Shown in pieces: positions 62,850 through 64,000 of a stretch of DNA of 64,000 nt (within the stretch, counting starts at the first letter, position 1; each line of letters opens with the position of its first letter). A program made the translations under genes and the position numbers. A model generated the notes under the pieces. The model was not told where the DNA came from and ran no database searches. It worked only from the letters and a program-made list of their open reading frames with translations. The stretch comes from Sphingopyxis sp. USTB-05 (GTDB lineage Bacteria; Pseudomonadota; Alphaproteobacteria; Sphingomonadales; Sphingomonadaceae): contig NZ_CP084712.1 in NCBI RefSeq assembly GCF_023822045.1, positions 2,914,001 through 2,978,000 of the forward strand, written 5' to 3'.

Positions 62850-64000
62850 TTAGACGATCCCCGCCGTCGTGCCCGCCGCGCGCCGTTCCTGCGCCTTGCG
62901 ATCCCGCCACCCGCTCGCGCGATAGGCCGTAATTGCATCGATCGCCCCGCCCGCCTCGGCGCGCGCCGCCGCGAGGATCGGGGTGACGTCGGTGCGGTAC
63001 GCGACGCGCAGCGCCTGGAACGCCATCATCGTGTCGTTCGCTTCCTGCGCCGCGAGCAAAGCCTCGCGGTCGACGAGCAGCGCCTTGGCATAGGCCGCGA
63101 CGATCGCCTCGGCCGACGACAACATGCTTTCGATCGGGTCGGTCACATTGTGCGACTGGTCGATCATGTAGGCGGGGCGGAAATCGCCGCGCGGGTTCAT
63201 CTCGGCCTCGATCAACTCGTTGAAGACGAGGAAGAGCTGGTGCGGATTGATCGATCCCGAGTCGAGGTCGTCGTCGCCATATTTGCTGTCGTTGAAGTGG
63301 AAGCCGCCGAGCTTTCCGAAGCGATGGAGCCGGGCGACGATCTGTTCGATGTTTACGTTCGGCGCGTGATGCCCAAGATCGACAAGGCATTTCGCCTTGT
63401 CGCCAAGCTCCTGCGCGACGAGGATCGAACTGCCCCAGTCGGCGATCACGGTCGAATAGAAGGCGGGTTCGAACATCTTGTGTTCGATCAGCATACGCCA
63501 GTCGTCGGGGAGCGCGGCATAGACCTGCGCAGCCGCATCGAGATAGCGGTCGAGGCTGCGACCGAGATCCTGCTGTCCCGGAAAATTGGTGCCGTCGCCG
63601 ACCCAGACGGTCAGGTCGGTGACGCCAAGCTGCCGGCCAATCTCGATACATTCGATGTTGTGCGCGACCGCCTGCTCGCGCACCTCAGCGCGCGTTGAGG
63701 AAAGCGAGCCCGTGGCGTAGCTTGCCGCCTGCCCTGGCTGATCCTGAAAGGTGTTGCTGTTCACCGCATCGAAGCCGAGCCCGAGCGCCGCCGCTTCCTC
63801 GCGCAACCCGCGGTAGTCGCCGACCTTGTCCCACGGAAAATGTGGACTGACGCGCGGCGTCGCGCGCCCGAGTTGCTGAATGACCGCACAATCTTCAAGC
63901 TTTTCGTGAATGTTGGTCGGCTCGCCGGCAATCGGGAATTTGGCGAAGCGCGTGCCGCCGCGCCCGGCGCCCCAACTCGGCACCGCGACCGAGAAACCCG
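62850..64000 (-). CDS. rhaI: L-rhamnose isomerase RhaI (cut by the window edge)
   Basis: At least 383 residues are present; the N terminus continues past base 64000. The sequence closely follows the Pseudomonas stutzeri-type L-rhamnose isomerase: VPSWGAGRGGTRFAKFP, DDCAVIQQLGRATP-like start, TVWVGDGTNFPGQQDL, HKMFEPAFYSTV, VDLGHHAPNVNIEQIVAR and GGFHFNDSKYGDDDLDSG, which hold the metal ligands Glu, Asp and His. It converts L-rhamnose to L-rhamnulose. The open frame continues to the last base with no stop. It sits 60 bases upstream of the DeoR regulator. Confidence 0.93.
   Translation of the reverse strand, partial: GFSVAVPSWGAGRGGTRFAKFPIAGEPTNIHEKLEDCAVIQQLGRATPRVSPHFPWDKVGDYRGLREEAAALGLGFDAVNSNTFQDQPGQAASYATGSLSSTRAEVREQAVAHNIECIEIGRQLGVTDLTVWVGDGTNFPGQQDLGRSLDRYLDAAAQVYAALPDDWRMLIEHKMFEPAFYSTVIADWGSSILVAQELGDKAKCLVDLGHHAPNVNIEQIVARLHRFGKLGGFHFNDSKYGDDDLDSGSINPHQLFLVFNELIEAEMNPRGDFRPAYMIDQSHNVTDPIESMLSSAEAIVAAYAKALLVDREALLAAQEANDTMMAFQALRVAYRTDVTPILAAARAEAGGAIDAITAYRASGWRDRKAQERRAAGTTAGIV

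Noticed and set aside
62843..62851. CGAATGATT beside the DeoR gene as a separate operator
   Set aside because: It overlaps the rhaI stop codon and is only a half match, so it is kept as a hint and not called as a feature.

Overview
The window looks like chromosome from a high-GC alphaproteobacterium of the Sphingomonadaceae, most likely Sphingopyxis or a close relative. The reasons are four TonB-dependent outer-membrane receptors in 64 kb, a MucR regulator, the gene run nifU/nitroreductase/tsaB/rimI/mucR/fur/plsC/miaB/phoH, and families typical of the group. Genus and family are inferred from gene content; no search was run. I see no rRNA, CRISPR, transposase, integrase or prophage. One tRNA, tRNA-Thr(TGT), lies at 34432-34507.

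Region by region. 1-5.9 kb: tail of an unknown gene, a TonB receptor preceded by a small DUF2292 gene, a nitronate monooxygenase, and two tandem paralogues of an envelope protein (one lipoprotein, one secreted). 6-18.3 kb: mostly housekeeping genes: ptsP, a PAP2 membrane protein, a GFA-type zinc protein, a serine hydrolase, a YjbR protein, rarA, a glycosyltransferase, a glycine-zipper protein, a ClpP-fold periplasmic protein, corC and ybeY. 18.3-26.8 kb: an accessory block that splits the usual miaB-phoH-ybeY-corC operon. It holds a TetR/SDR pair, an ECF41 sigma factor with its carboxymuconolactone decarboxylase-like partner, DoxX, and a heme-type TonB receptor with a DUF6607 protein between two clusters of palindromic repeats. 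26.8-34.5 kb: the conserved phoH, miaB, plsC, fur, mucR, rimI, tsaB, nitroreductase and nifU genes, an RNase H-fold protein and the tRNA.

The last 29 kb carry two catabolic gene clusters. The first, 35.1-47.4 kb, has a TonB receptor divergent from a CocE/NonD hydrolase, then a dipeptidase, a DUF1611/DgcN-like enzyme, two beta-lactamase-fold serine hydrolases and a D-aminoacylase-like protein. It looks like a pathway for peptides or amides containing D-amino acids. Two related palindromes, one in the divergent promoter and one before the dipeptidase, suggest shared control.

The second, 47.4-64 kb, is an eight-gene minus-strand operon in which seven of eight gene junctions overlap by 1-4 bases or are 13 bases apart or less: TonB receptor, GH78 alpha-L-rhamnosidase, type-B carboxylesterase, alpha/beta hydrolase, tannase/feruloyl-esterase-family lipoprotein, acyl-CoA synthetase, a small secreted protein and a GH3 beta-glucosidase. 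A DeoR-type regulator and an L-rhamnose isomerase (cut by the window edge) follow. Together they read as a system that takes up and dismantles acylated rhamnose glycosides, feeding rhamnose to RhaI and the freed acid to the CoA ligase. This cluster and the D-peptide cluster are the best candidates for something not yet described.
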